Notes: a model not told the origin generated them from the sequence alone. A DNA stretch of 22,923 bases from Stentor coeruleus (GCA_001970955.1 MPUH01001147.1:1-22923); one strand, 5' to 3'. Counted from the stretch's first letter, positions 1 to 8,650 are shown. Numbers and translations are program-made.

Positions 1-151
1 TTCTTGGCGGCTTCACAAAAAATTTATAGGTATTAGATATGTTTGTTATCAATTTATTTAAACCTTTCTGTAAAGCATCTATCCTAAAGCCTTAAAAGCA
101 AATAACTTTCATCAAAATTTAGTATTAAATCAATAAATTATTTAATTCCAA
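1..151. other. AT-rich, G-poor left flank, no gene seen
   Basis: This is the 3' flank of the minus-strand LITAF gene. It is AT-rich with more C than G on the given strand, as in the other gene left flanks of this window. I see no reading frame or RNA gene in it. Confidence 0.6.
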
Positions 152-856
152 CTACCTAAGTATTCTCTCGCATTTGTGACAACGCACACGGACACCCTTG
201 CACGAGTTCGTCATATAAGGTATCAAAAAACACCCTAAAAACCCTCCAGACAATAAAATCCCCATAGCTGCCCAAAAAGTTTTATCAGTATTCACATACT
301 CAACTTTTGTCATAACCTCAGCTCCACAGCTCGCACACCACATCAACTGTGGGATTTTCATATCCTCATTACCTTCAAAGCTTATATTATCATCAGGTTC
401 TTGAATAACAGAATTATATCTTTCTGCATTAAAGTCAAAAAGTGACTCAGATTCAATGTTTTCTGATTTCCTATACACATTATTTTGGTTTTCTAATGAT
501 TTTAATCTTTCTTCAAGTTTTGGCATTAAGTTTTGTTCTTGAAGCTCTTTAGCTTTTAATGATAGCATAAGTGGAGTCTGTGGAACTGAGCGTTTTGGTG
601 AGTTTAAGCAGAAAGATCGTTTAAAGTTTATTGATTGCATAGTACTAGTTTGTAAAGAGCTTGAGTTCATTTCGGTGCTCATGCGAGTATCAGCTTGGAG
701 GCAGTCTGATTTTTCAATGCCTAGTTTTGTATAGTTATTATGGTTTAAAGAGAAATGTGGTTCTTCAGATGGTTCAGGCTGGAAAAACCTACTGCTTTGC
801 TCAGTGCGTGGGGTCAGTGATGGGGTAAGATGTATTTCTAAATTTCTATTTGCCAT
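152..856 (-). CDS. LITAF-domain membrane zinc-ribbon protein
   Basis: A 234-residue protein with a long polar, Ser/Asn/Glu-rich N-terminal region (about 1-170) and a C-terminal LITAF-like domain (about 172-234). The domain shows a first CxxC knuckle (C174, C177), a hydrophobic Gly-rich stretch with a CFLIPY core (about 193-215), and a second CxxC (C226, C229) in VRCHKCERILR at the very C-terminus. In known LITAF proteins the two half-sites form one zinc site and the hydrophobic part lies in the cytosolic leaflet of late endosome or lysosome membranes, where the protein helps sort cargo. The usual HxCxxC is CxxC preceded by Arg here, a mild divergence. The ATG is followed by an unbroken frame to a TAG stop. 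Family assignment is good; cellular role is inferred. A second, more divergent relative lies at 18565-19155. Confidence 0.8.
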   Translation of the reverse strand: MANRNLEIHLTPSLTPRTEQSSRFFQPEPSEEPHFSLNHNNYTKLGIEKSDCLQADTRMSTEMNSSSLQTSTMQSINFKRSFCLNSPKRSVPQTPLMLSLKAKELQEQNLMPKLEERLKSLENQNNVYRKSENIESESLFDFNAERYNSVIQEPDDNISFEGNEDMKIPQLMWCASCGAEVMTKVEYVNTDKTFWAAMGILLSGGFLGCFLIPYMTNSCKGVRVRCHKCERILR

Positions 857-1098
857 TTATATGTAAAGTTTGTTATTTTGAGTCCATATATTAAACCTTT
901 GACTCCAATTCAAAAAGCATTCTTGCTTATATTATGATATATAAGCGATAAGAAGATAAAATATTGATGATAAATAGTTTTTTGTTGCTTATGGCTAAAA
1001 GCTCATAATATGAAAATAAATAATAAAAGAAAAGTTTTTATAAAAATGCCTTATGGCATTTATTGATTATGATTACTATATTAACAATCTATCAAGTT

Positions 1099-1503
1099 TT
1101 ATGATAACGGGAAAGGAGAGGTTACTATAAGGTTTGACATATCCAAAAGAGCAGGCCAAGTAGTTTTAGTGTTTGACTTGCAGTTTTCTTCATTCCATAT
1201 TTTGTTTATTTGCTTCTTAGGGTCTATTGATTGTTTATGTTTATCTTCAGAATTTTCGTTAGTGAGGTGTAATTTGGTTTTTTCGCAATATTTTAGGATG
1301 ACTTCATTGTGATAATGTTGATAATGAACTTTTTTGTAATGTCTATTGAGGCCTTTTTTATATTTGTAACTGTTATCGCAAAATGAGCATTTGAAACTCC
1401 TCTCTTCGGTATGAACTATGTAATGTCTTTGAAGAAACTGTTTGGTTGTAAATCTTAGCTCGCAGAGTTCACAAGCGAAAGGCCGTAAATCTCTATTGTC
1501 CAT
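1099..1503 (-). CDS. Two-finger C2H2 zinc finger protein
   Basis: A 134-residue protein if translation begins at the ATG at 1501-1503. The frame is open a little further upstream, but only a GTG would be available there. Two adjacent classical C2H2 fingers lie near the N-terminus: CELC-x12-HYIVH (C-x2-C-x12-H-x3-H) and CSFC-x12-HYKKVH (C-x2-C-x12-H-x4-H). They are joined by HTEERSFKC, a variant of the TGEKPF linker typical of DNA-binding tandem fingers. The second half is Lys/Asn/Glu-rich and looks disordered. Known proteins of this layout bind DNA or RNA; no target can be read from the sequence. It is divergently arranged with the CHAP gene, with 181 bp between the two start codons, so the two may share a promoter region. 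Confidence 0.75.
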   Translation of the reverse strand: MDNRDLRPFACELCELRFTTKQFLQRHYIVHTEERSFKCSFCDNSYKYKKGLNRHYKKVHYQHYHNEVILKYCEKTKLHLTNENSEDKHKQSIDPKKQINKIWNEENCKSNTKTTWPALLDMSNLIVTSPFPLS

Positions 1504-1684
1504 ATTTATTGTTTTTAGCCTTTTTTTTGAAAATGGATGCACTATTGGCGTTTGGGCTAAAAATGCTTGTGATTAGATAATAAGAAACTTGGGATGAGTT
1601 TAAGGTTTGCTATGATTTTTTTATTTGATTGAATTCATTTATATATAGACGTCCTTTATATGAAGAAATATAATTTATATAAAC

Positions 1685-2344
1685 ATGCTTTTTCTTTTCT
1701 TTAACCTTCTCAGCACTCACATACTATCAGAAGAGCTCAATACTCCATTCGGCACATTAATTGGGTCAAACAATGGAGTGCCAGCATATTCAAATGGAGA
1801 CTGTGACTTTATATCAGATGAGCATTACTATATAGGAGATGTTTTATCTGGGCTTAAATGGCAATGTGTTGAATATGCAAGAAGATGGATAGTTTTGACC
1901 CAAGATTTAACATTTCATAAAGTTCAATGCGCATCAGACATCTGGCATTTCAATACTCTTTTATCAGTATCAGATGATAATAAAAATGTTCCTCTTTATA
2001 GAATCCCAAATGATTCTCCATGCCCACCATCACCAGGAGATTTATTAATATACAAACGAGGAAATGATGCTCCTTATGGCCATATAGCAATTATTAGTCA
2101 AGTTTATTCAGATTTGATTGAAATCAGTGAACAAAATTGGGATAATTGCTATTGGCCTGGTAATTACTCAAGAACGATGCCATTGACTAAAATGCATGAT
2201 CATTATTTTTTGATTGATGATGAATATCCTATTATTGGTTGGATGAGTTATAAGACTCCTGAAAATCTAAAGTGCATAGATACTTATTGCCTTACATGTT
2301 CTAGTCGTGATACTAGTCGTAATGCAATATGCATTTATCAATAG
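1685..2344 (+). CDS. Secreted CHAP amidase, glutathionylspermidine-amidase type
   Basis: A 219-residue CHAP (NlpC/P60-like) cysteine amidase closest to the amidase half of bacterial glutathionylspermidine synthetase/amidase and trypanothione synthetase. Family landmarks occur in order: TPFGTLIG (20-27), KWQCVEYARRW (58-68) with likely catalytic Cys61, YGHIAIISQ (131-139) with His133, SEQNW (148-152) with Glu149 as third catalytic residue, and a C-terminal IIGWM. The family enzyme hydrolyses the amide between glutathione and spermidine. The ATP-grasp synthetase domain of the bifunctional enzymes is absent. A short hydrophobic N-terminus (1-15) looks like a signal peptide, implying secretion or delivery to a food vacuole or lysosome. 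A Cys-rich tail (about 195-219) is extra. The exact substrate could instead be a peptidoglycan cross-bridge, because CHAP domains do both. Stop is TAG. Confidence 0.8.
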   Translation: MLFLFFNLLSTHILSEELNTPFGTLIGSNNGVPAYSNGDCDFISDEHYYIGDVLSGLKWQCVEYARRWIVLTQDLTFHKVQCASDIWHFNTLLSVSDDNKNVPLYRIPNDSPCPPSPGDLLIYKRGNDAPYGHIAIISQVYSDLIEISEQNWDNCYWPGNYSRTMPLTKMHDHYFLIDDEYPIIGWMSYKTPENLKCIDTYCLTCSSRDTSRNAICIYQ

Positions 2345-2651
2345 TTAGTTTTCATAGTTTTAGATTAAGCATTTAGTTAAAAGTTTTTAGAGATTTTTGG
2401 ATATATTTTGAATTATGACCAAAACCTAGCCCATAATTAGTATTGAAAAGTAGATAGATTATTAGAAATAACTAATAAGATTTTAATATTGGCTTAATCT
2501 TTATGATATAAATCATACCTTTTTAACAAAAATCCGCTTTTCCCAACAATATTCAAAAACTACCCTTATATAGCAAAAACCCTTTTAATAGCCAAACCAT
2601 AGCACTTCCCTGATCTTTTCTTTATCTTACATCTTCTAATAATTATTAACA
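2345..2651. other. Intergenic, CHAP to CFAP45
   Basis: About 300 bp between two plus-strand genes. The left part is richer in G than C and the right part (from about 2515) is C-rich and G-poor, the common pattern here. No ORF or RNA gene is seen. It should hold the CHAP 3' end and the CFAP45 promoter, but no defined motif stands out. Confidence 0.5.
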
Positions 2652-4321
2652 ATGGTAAGCGTTACTTAGAAATCTCAAGGCAGTGTTGCATCTTCTAAGA
2701 AATCGGGTGGGAGTTACAAGAAAGTTTCTGACCGTTCAGAAGTCGATGAAGCTTTATTTGGAGCTAAAGCCCCAGGATCAGCCCAAGCAGGCAAAATCAC
2801 CAATGAGCAAATCCGTAAAGTTAAAACTATGGTCCTTCAAGGAACAACTCCAGAAACAGCAGCAGTAATACCTTTATCAGAAATCCAAAGAATGAAAGCT
2901 GCAGCAGTTTTAAAGACTAAAGAAAGAACTTTTGTCTGAGCATAAAGTACTTGAAGAACAAAAAGAGCAACAAAGAGCTGCAGCTAANAGTAATACCTTT
3001 ATCAGAAATCCAAAGAATGAAAGCTGCAGCAGTTTTAAAGACTAAAGAAGAACTTTTGTCTGAGCATAAAGTACTTGAAGAACAAAAAGAGCAACAAAGA
3101 GCTGCAGCTAAAGCGCGTAAAGAAAGGATGATGCAATTAGAAAATGAAAGGCAAAAAGCTGCACCTTTAACTGAAAGTGAAAAAGAACAAAAAGAAAGAG
3201 ACAAATTCTTTAAAGAGCGGGCTAAACAAATGCTTGACCAAGAGTTTGATGATGTTAAAACTATGAATCAGATGGTATTGTATGCTAAAGTTGTGACAGT
3301 CAGAGATGACCAACTTAAGGAAAAAAAAGGAATTACAGAGGAAAAGAAGAAAATCGAAGACCAACTTGATTTGATGATGGAAATTGAAAGGCTTAAAGTA
3401 ATAAAATATCATGATGAACGAGAGCAAAAATGGAAAGAAGACCGTCTACAAGGTGCATCAGTGCTCAAAGATCAAATAAAAGAGCGTGAACTAATCCGTA
3501 TGAAAGAACAAGAAATCCTTGAAAAAGAACGTCAGCAGATGCTAAAGCAAATCCAACTTCTCCAAGAAGAAGAAATGAGATCAGCTAAAGAGAAAATGGA
3601 AATGCAAGAAAAGCTCATGGCTGAAGTTGAAGAAGTAAATAATAGGGCTATCCTCATAAAAGAAGACAAAAAGCGTCAAGAGCGTGAAGAAGACGAAAAA
3701 ATTATGAAATATAACATAGAAAAAGCAAAAAGGGAGCAAGAAGTTATTGAAGAACAAGAGCGAATCCGAGCTGAAAAAGAAAGAGAAGTACAAAGGCTCA
3801 GAGAAAGACAAGAACGAGCAAAAGATCGTCAATCAGAACTAGATGCCCTTAGAGCTAAAAGGGCTCAAGAAGCTCAAGAACGAGTTGAACGTGAAAAAGA
3901 GAAAAAAGAAGCTGAAAAAATTGCCAAAATCAATAAAGAGCTTGAAGAAGCTAGAAACCAACAAGCTAGAGAAAAGGAAATAAGACTGATAATTCAAGCC
4001 AAGCAAGAACGAGATGAGTTCGAAAGAATTATCATGGCACAAAAAGAAGCTGCAGAAGCTGAAAGAAAGCAAGAAGAAGCTAAAGCTGAGATAAGAAAGC
4101 AACATGCTAATCAGCTAAAAACCCAAATCCTTATGAACTCAGAGAAAAAGTCTTTAGTTGAAAGAGAGAATTTAGAAGAAGGGAGGAAGTTGCGCAATGA
4201 AATCGAGTCTGAAAGGAAAAAACTTGAAACTATCAGAATAGAGAAACTTGATGGGCTTAAAGGTGATGGGATTCCTGATAAGTATCAAGCCGATTTGGCA
4301 AGGAAAAAAGTTAGTGTCTAA
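2652..4321 (+). CDS. CFAP45: CFAP45 (CCDC19), ciliary doublet microtubule inner protein
   Basis: Exon 1 is only the ATG (2652-2654). A 15-nt intron (2655-2669) follows, then exon 2 runs to a TAA at 4319-4321. Omitting the duplicated join segment (2864-2988), the coding length is 3+194+1333 = 1530 nt, in frame, giving 509 residues; human CFAP45 has about 550. The N-terminus carries SEVDEALFG (24-32), a CFAP45 hallmark. The rest is one charged Glu/Lys/Arg coiled coil (trichoplein-like region) with ALRAKRAQEAQ, RDEFERIIMAQKE, HANQLK, EEGRKLRNE and a C-terminal GIPDKYQADLARK, all diagnostic. In known cilia the protein lies inside the A-tubule of doublet microtubules with CFAP52 and stabilises them. 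As deposited, the frame is broken by an assembly artefact: an extra A near 2921-2926 and a duplicated segment around the N at 2988. Confidence 0.93.
2655..2669 (+). other. 15-nt spliceosomal intron after the start codon
   Basis: The sequence GTAAGCGTTACTTAG has GT and AG ends and contains an in-frame stop at its end. Removing it joins the ATG directly to a frame encoding the conserved CFAP45 N-terminus. The length matches the 15-16 nt introns known from heterotrich ciliates. Confidence 0.88.
2864..3111. repeat. Assembly join: 124/123-nt duplicated contig overlap around N
   Basis: Bases 2864-2987 and 2989-3111 are the same sequence, separated by a single N at 2988. They differ only by one extra A in the first copy (AAAGAAAG against AAAGAAG, near 2921-2926). 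This is what two contig ends look like when a scaffolder abuts them without merging the overlap. Dropping the first copy and the N restores the CFAP45 frame exactly. The second copy has the correct frame, so the extra A is probably a contig-end sequencing error. Confidence 0.92.
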
Positions 4322-4372
4322 GGCTATTTAGTATTTTACCATGACTAAGCTAGTTTTAAAATGTGGCCAGCA

Positions 4373-5048
4373 TTATTTTATATGAGGTTTTCTATAAATT
4401 GATATGCTTTTATACAAAGGAAAGAATTTAGTGAACTCTGATAAGTCGATAGCCCCGTCTCCCATTAAGATCAGCTTCGGCTATTAGCTTTGACCACATT
4501 TCTTCATTAAAATTTTGCGATTTGCCAAGCATTTTTTTCAATTCATTTGCTGTTTTGTCCCACTTTAGTCTAATTAAAAGTTTTGAATGCTAATTCAAGA
4601 TGCTCTTTTGATAATATCGTTTTCTATTTAGTGTTGCTGAGACAAGCCAACTGTATTTTATTTCTCTTGAACTATCTAAGTCTACTTATTTCATAATGTA
4701 TTCAACTTCTCCATCAATATTATTTTCTTTGTTGTCAAATAGGATTGAAAAACCTTTTTTAAGTTTTTTTACTGATAGATAGGGTACCACTATTATCTAT
4801 GTCTCTATAGGGCTTTGGCTTCGAAAGATATTTCATCCTACTCTGGAGAAGGGAAAAAAACTTCCCGATAGACACTTTTTTAACTGCTTAAATTTGTGCT
4901 GAAATTAATAGGAAAATATACCTTTAGTATTTAAGAATCCCTTGTTCAGTATTTTCNGCTTAAATTTGTGCTGAAATTAATAGGAAAATATACCTTTAGT
5001 ATTTAAGAATCCCTTGTTCAGTATTTTCACCAAAAGGGAGTAGTAGGA
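4373..5048 (-). pseudogene. Decayed calcium-dependent protein kinase (CDPK), C-terminal part
   Basis: Minus-strand fragments in CDPK order. LPFGENTEQGILKY (about 5000-5046) matches the late kinase-domain PPF-G-T-ILK motif. A junction-domain-like stretch (KFKQLKKVS) follows. Then come EF-hand 1 (DIDNSGTLSI), LKKGFSILFDNKENNIDG, EF-hand 2 degraded (VDLDSSREIKYSWLVSATLNRK), SKEHLELAFKTFN, TANELKKMLG, and EF-hand 4 (LIAEADLN, then GDGAIDLSEFTKFF in another frame). I count at least four frameshifts and several in-frame stops, such as the TAA in IMK-stop-VDL and the TAG after KTFN. The kinase C-lobe tail between the PPF-like motif and the junction is missing. Most of the kinase domain is absent upstream. 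No 15-16 nt intron repairs the breaks. It is a dead remnant of a calcium-sensor kinase, interrupted by the assembly join at 4957. Confidence 0.85.
4886..5028. repeat. Assembly join: identical 71-nt duplication around N
   Basis: Bases 4886-4956 and 4958-5028 are identical and are separated by one N at 4957. As at 2988, this is an unmerged contig overlap and not a biological tandem repeat. It falls inside the CDPK remnant. Collapsing it joins the kinase-domain fragment to the junction-domain fragment but does not repair the pseudogene. Confidence 0.92.
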
Positions 5049-5140
5049 AAGAATATTAGGTTTAGATTTTGATCTGTGTGTTATAGTGTTAATAACTGAT
5101 ATATATAAGATAGGATAATTAGTATTATATTTCAATATTT

Positions 5141-6484
5141 TCAAAGGTTCTTTTCCTTTTTGTCCTGAATTTTAAGATATTTCAAGTGTTTCCGAGCACG
5201 ATATCCTCTGAAAACTGATTGTATAAACACAACAGCATCTCTAATCAGCAAATATATTTCTCTTTTTCTCCGCCCTCTTACAGCTTTTTGTATTATAATA
5301 GCCGCTTGTCTTTTCCTCTTGTATTCCATCCTTAATTTCCACATCCTATAATTCAACTGTATCTTAGTCGCCGCTTTTCTTTTTATATCCTCTTTACTTT
5401 CCATTTTAACTTTAACACTTTTTTCATTATTTGTATTTTTCTTACTCACTTCAATATAGTTTTTCCTCACATTTTTCTGCAAAGCTTTAATTTTTTTGTT
5501 ATTCTTAACCTCATAAAATCTCCTTCTAGCCAAAAATCCTCTCCAATTTTTCTGGATCATGATAACTTTTCTAATAAATTCCTTATGATTCTGCTGTTTT
5601 GCATAAAGTCTTTTAGATTTTTCACTGGTATCGATATCTTTAATAATCCTATTTATAGTCTCAATTTCATTATCCAGTTTATGGGTCCTATTAGAAGCTA
5701 TAGGAGATAACGAGGTTCTATTTTTCATAGCATAATATGTTAATTTACCATATGGATCTTCTGAACTTCTATGCAAATTAGTGAAAATACTTTGCTTTAT
5801 ATTCCTTTTTGAAATATTAGGAAAGGGTTTTTCAACAAAGATATCATTAGATTTTTTTATCTTCAATGGTTTCTTTTGTATTTTAAAACTCCCTATATTA
5901 GGCAAGTTTCCTAGTCTGCCAAAGCATTTCCTCAAAATGTCTGTAAGTTTATGACCTTGTCCAAGTTCTTTTTCTGCCAAGTTCCAACCTTTTTTAAACG
6001 CCCTAGAGGCTTCTTGAAGCTTCTTCAGATATTCATTTTCAATACCAATTGCATGGTATGATATAATAATAGATGTTATGCAGTTATGGGATTCGGCAAA
6101 ATTTCTTTGTAAGATTATTAAAGCAGCTTTTGCATGGGCTAAAGATTTTTTGTGATCGCCAATATTAGATAATATTGCTGATATGTTCAAATGTGTGGAT
6201 GCAACATTGGTAGCATCGTATGTGTTGATGATTTCACTGTTTAAAGCACGATTTAGGTAATGTAGGGCTGCTTGAAAGTTGTTAGACTTTTTATAGACAC
6301 AGCCGAAGTTGTTGTAGGTTATGGCCCAGAGACTGTTTGCCTTTGGGATTTCATTAGAGTTCATAGCTTTTTCAGCATTTTTAAGGAGTTTTAAGGCTGC
6401 TTCAATGTTACTTGTGTGCAGGTAATCCATAGCTTGCTTGTTGCAATTTAGTATAATTTGTTCGAAAGCTTTATATTTTTCCAT
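5141..6484 (-). CDS. TPR and IQ-motif protein
   Basis: A 447-residue protein. The N-terminal third (about 5-190) reads as helical TPR-like repeats, for example NNFGCVYKKSNNFQAALHYL and THLNISAILSNIGDHKKSLA, with the typical small and aromatic residue spacing. A basic linker (about 190-300) follows. Four IQ motifs follow: about 307-325 (IQKNWRGFLARRRF), 371-390 (IQLNYRMWKLRMEY), 395-411 (IQKAVRGRRKREIY) and 417-434 (IQSVFRGYRARKHL). IQ motifs bind calmodulin, centrin or myosin light chains, so this is probably a calcium-responsive scaffold. Stentor cells have centrin-like contractile fibres and a large ciliary apparatus, which makes those likely locations, but this is inference. The stop is TGA. 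I do not recognise a specific named family for this combination. Confidence 0.8.
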   Translation of the reverse strand: MEKYKAFEQIILNCNKQAMDYLHTSNIEAALKLLKNAEKAMNSNEIPKANSLWAITYNNFGCVYKKSNNFQAALHYLNRALNSEIINTYDATNVASTHLNISAILSNIGDHKKSLAHAKAALIILQRNFAESHNCITSIIISYHAIGIENEYLKKLQEASRAFKKGWNLAEKELGQGHKLTDILRKCFGRLGNLPNIGSFKIQKKPLKIKKSNDIFVEKPFPNISKRNIKQSIFTNLHRSSEDPYGKLTYYAMKNRTSLSPIASNRTHKLDNEIETINRIIKDIDTSEKSKRLYAKQQNHKEFIRKVIMIQKNWRGFLARRRFYEVKNNKKIKALQKNVRKNYIEVSKKNTNNEKSVKVKMESKEDIKRKAATKIQLNYRMWKLRMEYKRKRQAAIIIQKAVRGRRKREIYLLIRDAVVFIQSVFRGYRARKHLKYLKIQDKKEKNL

Positions 6485-6944
6485 TATATGGATATGAAGG
6501 TGCTGCTAAAGTTGCCATCTTAGATTTTTGTTATTAGCAAATTTTGTCAGGAGATTTTACTATTAGATATTTAGGTTTAATTTTAGGTGGAATTAAAGGC
6601 TTTGTTTTTAAATTTGCCTCTAATATTAGTTTCAACTTTTATTTATACTTTTGTGCATGAAAAATCAAAGTCTTATAAAATTCCTAAATAAACTGATAAT
6701 TCTCTAAAAAAGACTAAACTACCTTCTTTTTCATATGAAAAAGTAAAATTCTTCAACCTCAATCTGAAGCCCTTCCCTAATCGCATCATCCAAAATGCAA
6801 AAACATTAAAATTCAAAATATACCAAAATTTATAACTCTGCTTCATTTCTTATATTATTGCTCCAGATGCATATAACCACAATTTTTTCGCATTTTTTAT
6901 TTAATATTTTGTCTCCCTAATTATATCACAACATCCCTGCTACT
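6485..6944. other. Intergenic, TPR/IQ gene to TBC gene
   Basis: About 460 bp between two minus-strand genes. The left part (to about 6650) is G-rich and C-poor and the right part is C-rich and G-poor. It contains the promoter of the TPR/IQ gene and the 3' end of the TBC gene. I see no further gene. Confidence 0.5.
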
Positions 6945-7994
6945 TTACAAAAATAATAAATTATAATATAACGAGTACCCTATCGCGGCCACCAGCACAA
7001 TAATACTAACCAAAAAATATTGCCGAACCCCATTCCCATTAGGTAAATTCCTCAATATATCCTCCAACTCACAGTCAAAATAAAGTGGCGAACTAATTAC
7101 ATATTACTCATCATGAAATTTTTTAGCACTTCTATTAACCAATTTACTAGGATAAAACTTACACATCATACTTAAGCTCATATCACAGATCATCTCAACA
7201 TCAATATGACATACCAAATCATGAAAATATTGATGAATCTCTGGCATATCAGCACATTTCATAATACTTGTCTTTTCATTTAAAATTATAGCTGCTGCTA
7301 TATAAACTGGAGCAAGTGGGTGTGATGCTAAACAGAAATCAAATACCCTGCAAAGTTTATCAAAAGAATGCATACTATGTGATAGCCAAGTTAGGACCCA
7401 AGAAAGGCTAAACATAGGTGAATTGACGTTTGTGTCTATTGTGTAGATTTGTCTAAGCTTTTTTGTTAGTTTTTTATCATTTTTTTCTAAAAGTTCATAG
7501 ATTAGATGCATTTCTAAAGAGACTCCTTCTTCGAAACTTTTGCGCATAGAGTCTTTTATGAAGAGCTCAGCACATTGATAACTCATTTTGAAACCTAGAT
7601 CTTCATCACCGATTAGGAGGAAAACAGTACAGATTGAGTTGAAGCCTTGGAAATAGTGTAGGTTAGGGTTTTTGTTGATTACTGCGTTGATTATTTTTGA
7701 GAGTTGGGACCTTTTGAAGAGCCGATGGTCTTCAGTGAAATGATCAGTTATATCAAGGCCAAATAAAGAGCGATTTACATCTCTTTTGATTATTTCTGAA
7801 TATTCGTTAGGCTGAACTGTAGCTTTCCAGTCTATGAGCAAGTTGGAATTTTCGTGAACTTTTAACAGCAGCGGCCAGATTTCTCGCCTTAATTTGCTGC
7901 TGCCAAGTCCGCCATGCTGCATACAGGCTAGACGGATTTGTTTCAGGTTTTTTTGCTCGATGTGCTCATGTAGCTGGGCATGGTCCTTGGACAT
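6945..7994 (-). CDS. TBC1D20-like Rab GTPase-activating protein with C-terminal membrane anchor
   Basis: Two exons, 7994-7108 and 7092-6945, are joined across a 15-nt intron. Together they give 1035 nt and 344 residues. The TBC domain starts near residue 35 (LRREIWPLLL). It has the arginine-finger motif I-x2-D-x2-R (I69, D72, R75 in IKRDVNRSL) and the glutamine-finger motif in HYFQGFN (Q116). Later, FSLSWVLTWLSH and VFDFCLASHPLAPVYIAAAI match the TBC1D20/Gyp8 subgroup closely. The second exon adds an acidic linker and a hydrophobic segment (FLVSIIVLVAAIGYSLYY) ending in LLFL-stop, as expected for the tail-anchored TBC1D20 family. Known members switch off Rab1 (and act on Rab18) at the ER, controlling ER-Golgi traffic. 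Without the intron the protein would end early, at the TAA inside the intron, and lose its anchor. Confidence 0.88.
7093..7107 (-). other. 15-nt intron in the TBC gene
   Basis: On the coding strand this reads GTAATATGTAATTAG. Splicing converts ...GAT GA | T TCG CCA... into an open frame that continues for 48 more codons to a transmembrane segment. Retention gives a stop at once. Length and GTA...TAG ends match the CFAP45 intron. Both introns contain an in-frame stop, so retained copies would be detected by premature termination. Confidence 0.85.
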
Positions 7995-8559
7995 TTTCTA
8001 ATCAATTCACAGATTTCTAATCATATTAATTTAGCAGATATGCCTAGGAGGATATTATAAATTTAATATAAGATTTACATAAAACAAGCAAGTTAAGAAA
8101 TAAGATATAATATTATATTTGAAAATTTAAATGAAGGATAATAGGATTTTATAATGGGATATAATATTTATATATGAAAGTTAAGCTTGAATAATATGAT
8201 TAGATTATTTGTTTTCTTGATGGCATGGCTAAATAATAGAATTGGTTTGAATATTAGGCTCTATGCTAATTATGACTGGATATGAGATGATTTTAGTTTT
8301 GTAGAAATGAGCTTTACTATAAAATAAATTGAGAGTTTTGATTTTTTAGTTATGAGATGGATTAATAATCAAAAAGTTACTGCATAGATGAAAAAATCGT
8401 TTTAATTGCATTTATGATGATTGTTTGATATTTTTAATAGTTTTAAAGTGGTGTGACAACTGAAATTTAAAATGAATTATGAATGTCTTGAAAGTTAAAT
8501 AAAGATTAATATCAAAAAATAGTAATAATGAGACATCATATAATAAACTATAACTAAAT

Positions 8560-8650
8560 CAAATTATTTCTATAAGTAATTTCAATGAATTTCCATACTT
8601 AAAGCAAATTATTTCTATAAGTAATTTCAATAGAATTTCCATACTTAAAG
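8560..8650. repeat. Tandem duplication, 45/46 nt, two copies
   Basis: Copies at 8560-8604 and 8605-8650 both begin CAAATTATTTCTATAAG and end CCATACTTAAAG. They differ by a single inserted A (AATGAATTT against AATAGAATTT). The repeat lies in non-coding DNA. It is either a recent slippage duplication or an unmerged assembly overlap without a gap character. Confidence 0.85.

Noticed and set aside
1504..1542. GTG-start extension of the C2H2 gene
   Set aside because: An in-frame ATG at 1501-1503 precedes the fingers, and ciliate nuclear genes normally use ATG.
2951..2990. Apparent alternative TTG start of CFAP45 within the first copy
   Set aside because: It arises only because the extra A and the N join two copies of the same sequence; the true N-terminus lies upstream.
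2917..4105. Several minus-strand open frames opposite CFAP45
   Set aside because: They are the low-complexity Phe/Leu/Ser-rich antisense of a Glu/Lys-rich coiled coil, with no domain or composition support.
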